17,868 nt of DNA, taken from the NCBI GenBank assembly GCA_037074765.1, contig JBAMDO010000456.1:1-17868 (forward strand), read 5' to 3'. Shown piece by piece: positions 17,363-17,868 of the stretch. The position numbers were made by a program, and so were the translations under genes. The stretch is from Mansonella perstans (taxonomy: Eukaryota > Nematoda > Chromadorea > Rhabditida > Onchocercidae). The notes under the pieces are model-generated. The model had not been told where the DNA came from. It made no database searches and saw only the letters and a program-made list of their open reading frames with translations. Each line of letters begins with the position of its first letter. Position 1 is the stretch's first letter.

Positions 17363-17662
17363 ATGGTAAGGTTAAGGAGGAAAGATGAAGAAGAAGAAGT
17401 AAAAAGCTCAAAGAAGGCGGAAGTACGCTTCAGTCTGTTGCATTTATTCAATTCAATTTACATCCTTGTCTTCTACCTTGACCAAATAAATCCTTCCATA
17501 TGTATTTATACATTCTTTTACCTATTAATCTTACCTCATTTACTCGACCTTTCTCCTTTCTCAATTCTTCCATTCCTCTCAATCACTTCAAAATCTTTTA
17601 TTACCACTCTCATTACTATTCCTATTATTAATATCCTGGCTAACAATATTTCATTTTGGTAA
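17363..17662 (+). CDS. Possible 99-residue small membrane protein, unknown
   Basis: The frame starts at ATG 17363 and stops at TAA 17660-17662. The N-terminal 25 residues are highly charged (basic, then EEEE, then basic). The remaining ~75 are hydrophobic, with two or three membrane-like segments rich in Leu, Ile, Phe, Pro and Ser. An AATAAATAAA string (17661-17670) overlaps the stop and could be a poly(A) signal. However, the hydrophobic part is encoded by a strand almost free of G (about 17546-17636), where stop codons are rare for compositional reasons. The ATG is also followed by GTAAGG, which resembles a splice donor. No family is recognised. Treat it as a weak candidate. Confidence 0.12.
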   Translation: MVRLRRKDEEEEVKSSKKAEVRFSLLHLFNSIYILVFYLDQINPSICIYTFFYLLILPHLLDLSPFSILPFLSITSKSFITTLITIPIINILANNISFW

Positions 17663-17689
17663 TAAATAAAAGGGACAAGCATAAATACG

Positions 17690-17711
17690 CAATTGTTCCA
17701 ACGAACAATTG
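17690..17711. repeat. 9-bp inverted repeat, 4-base loop
   Basis: CAATTGTTC (17690-17698) and GAACAATTG (17703-17711) pair perfectly around CAAC. It lies 20 bases after the AATAAATAAA string, so it could lie near a transcript 3' end, or it could be chance. Confidence 0.6.
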
Positions 17712-17868
17712 GCCAGAAAAGATAAAGTGAGAAATTAAAAAAAAAAAAAGAAAGGGAGAATAAAAAAAGAAAAGATGACAATAATAAATAGGAAAAAGAA
17801 AAAAGAATAGATGTCATAAATAACGAAGTGTAAAATTTCTCTCATTTTTAAAAAGTTTAAAATATTTA

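Noticed and set aside
17536..17817. Minus-strand 93-codon frame
   Set aside because: Its Phe/Leu/Ser-rich start comes from the A-rich + strand at 17713-17800, and the frame overlaps the + candidate. A compositional shadow.
1..17868. tRNA, rRNA, SL RNA genes or CRISPR arrays
   Set aside because: I looked for tRNA B-box-like strings, the SL1 leader sequence and regularly spaced repeats, and found none.

Overview
The window looks like nuclear DNA from an AT-rich invertebrate, most probably a nematode. Two coding exons are joined across introns that end in the extended nematode-style acceptor TTTTTCAG or TTTCAG. There are no bacterial-type tightly packed genes. The DNA is roughly three-quarters A+T by eye, with alternating A-rich and T-rich runs and short microsatellites. 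The assignment to nematodes, perhaps a filarial-type genome, is inference from splice sites and composition, not from a recognised marker gene.

The only gene I can support well is at the left edge on the + strand. An internal exon (160-322) and a terminal exon (975-1170) splice in a consistent reading frame and give the last ~118 residues of a larger protein whose 5' part lies outside the window. This tail is rich in Ala, Asn, Ser, Pro and Tyr, and it resembles the low-complexity C-terminal region of a developmental regulator (transcription factor or RNA-binding regulator). I cannot name the family.

From 1171 to 17868, about 16.7 kb, I find no second convincing gene, no tRNA or rRNA that I recognise, no CRISPR array and no intact transposon. 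This stretch is long intergenic or very large 3'-flanking DNA. It holds several distinct objects. These are an essentially perfect 20-bp inverted repeat with a 6-base loop (4145-4190), sitting inside a 35-codon open frame and followed by a TCTA microsatellite; a CRE palindrome (3683-3690); a higher-GC island with two CACGTG E-boxes and an ETS-type site (about 6870-7300); clusters of GATA sites; a (AT)11 tract; His-codon and Asn/Gln-codon trinucleotide repeats (10746-10901); two copies of a GC-rich 12-mer hairpin (9806 and 14763); a diverged direct repeat (16607 and 16877); and several miRNA-sized hairpins. A few small open frames with an ATG and a nearby AATAAA are listed at low confidence.

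The most reasonable overall picture is the 3' end of a regulatory gene followed by a large non-coding domain, possibly carrying cis-regulatory elements for that gene or for one beyond the right edge. I see no evidence for a multi-gene novel system. The hairpin at 4145-4190 is the single most non-random object.
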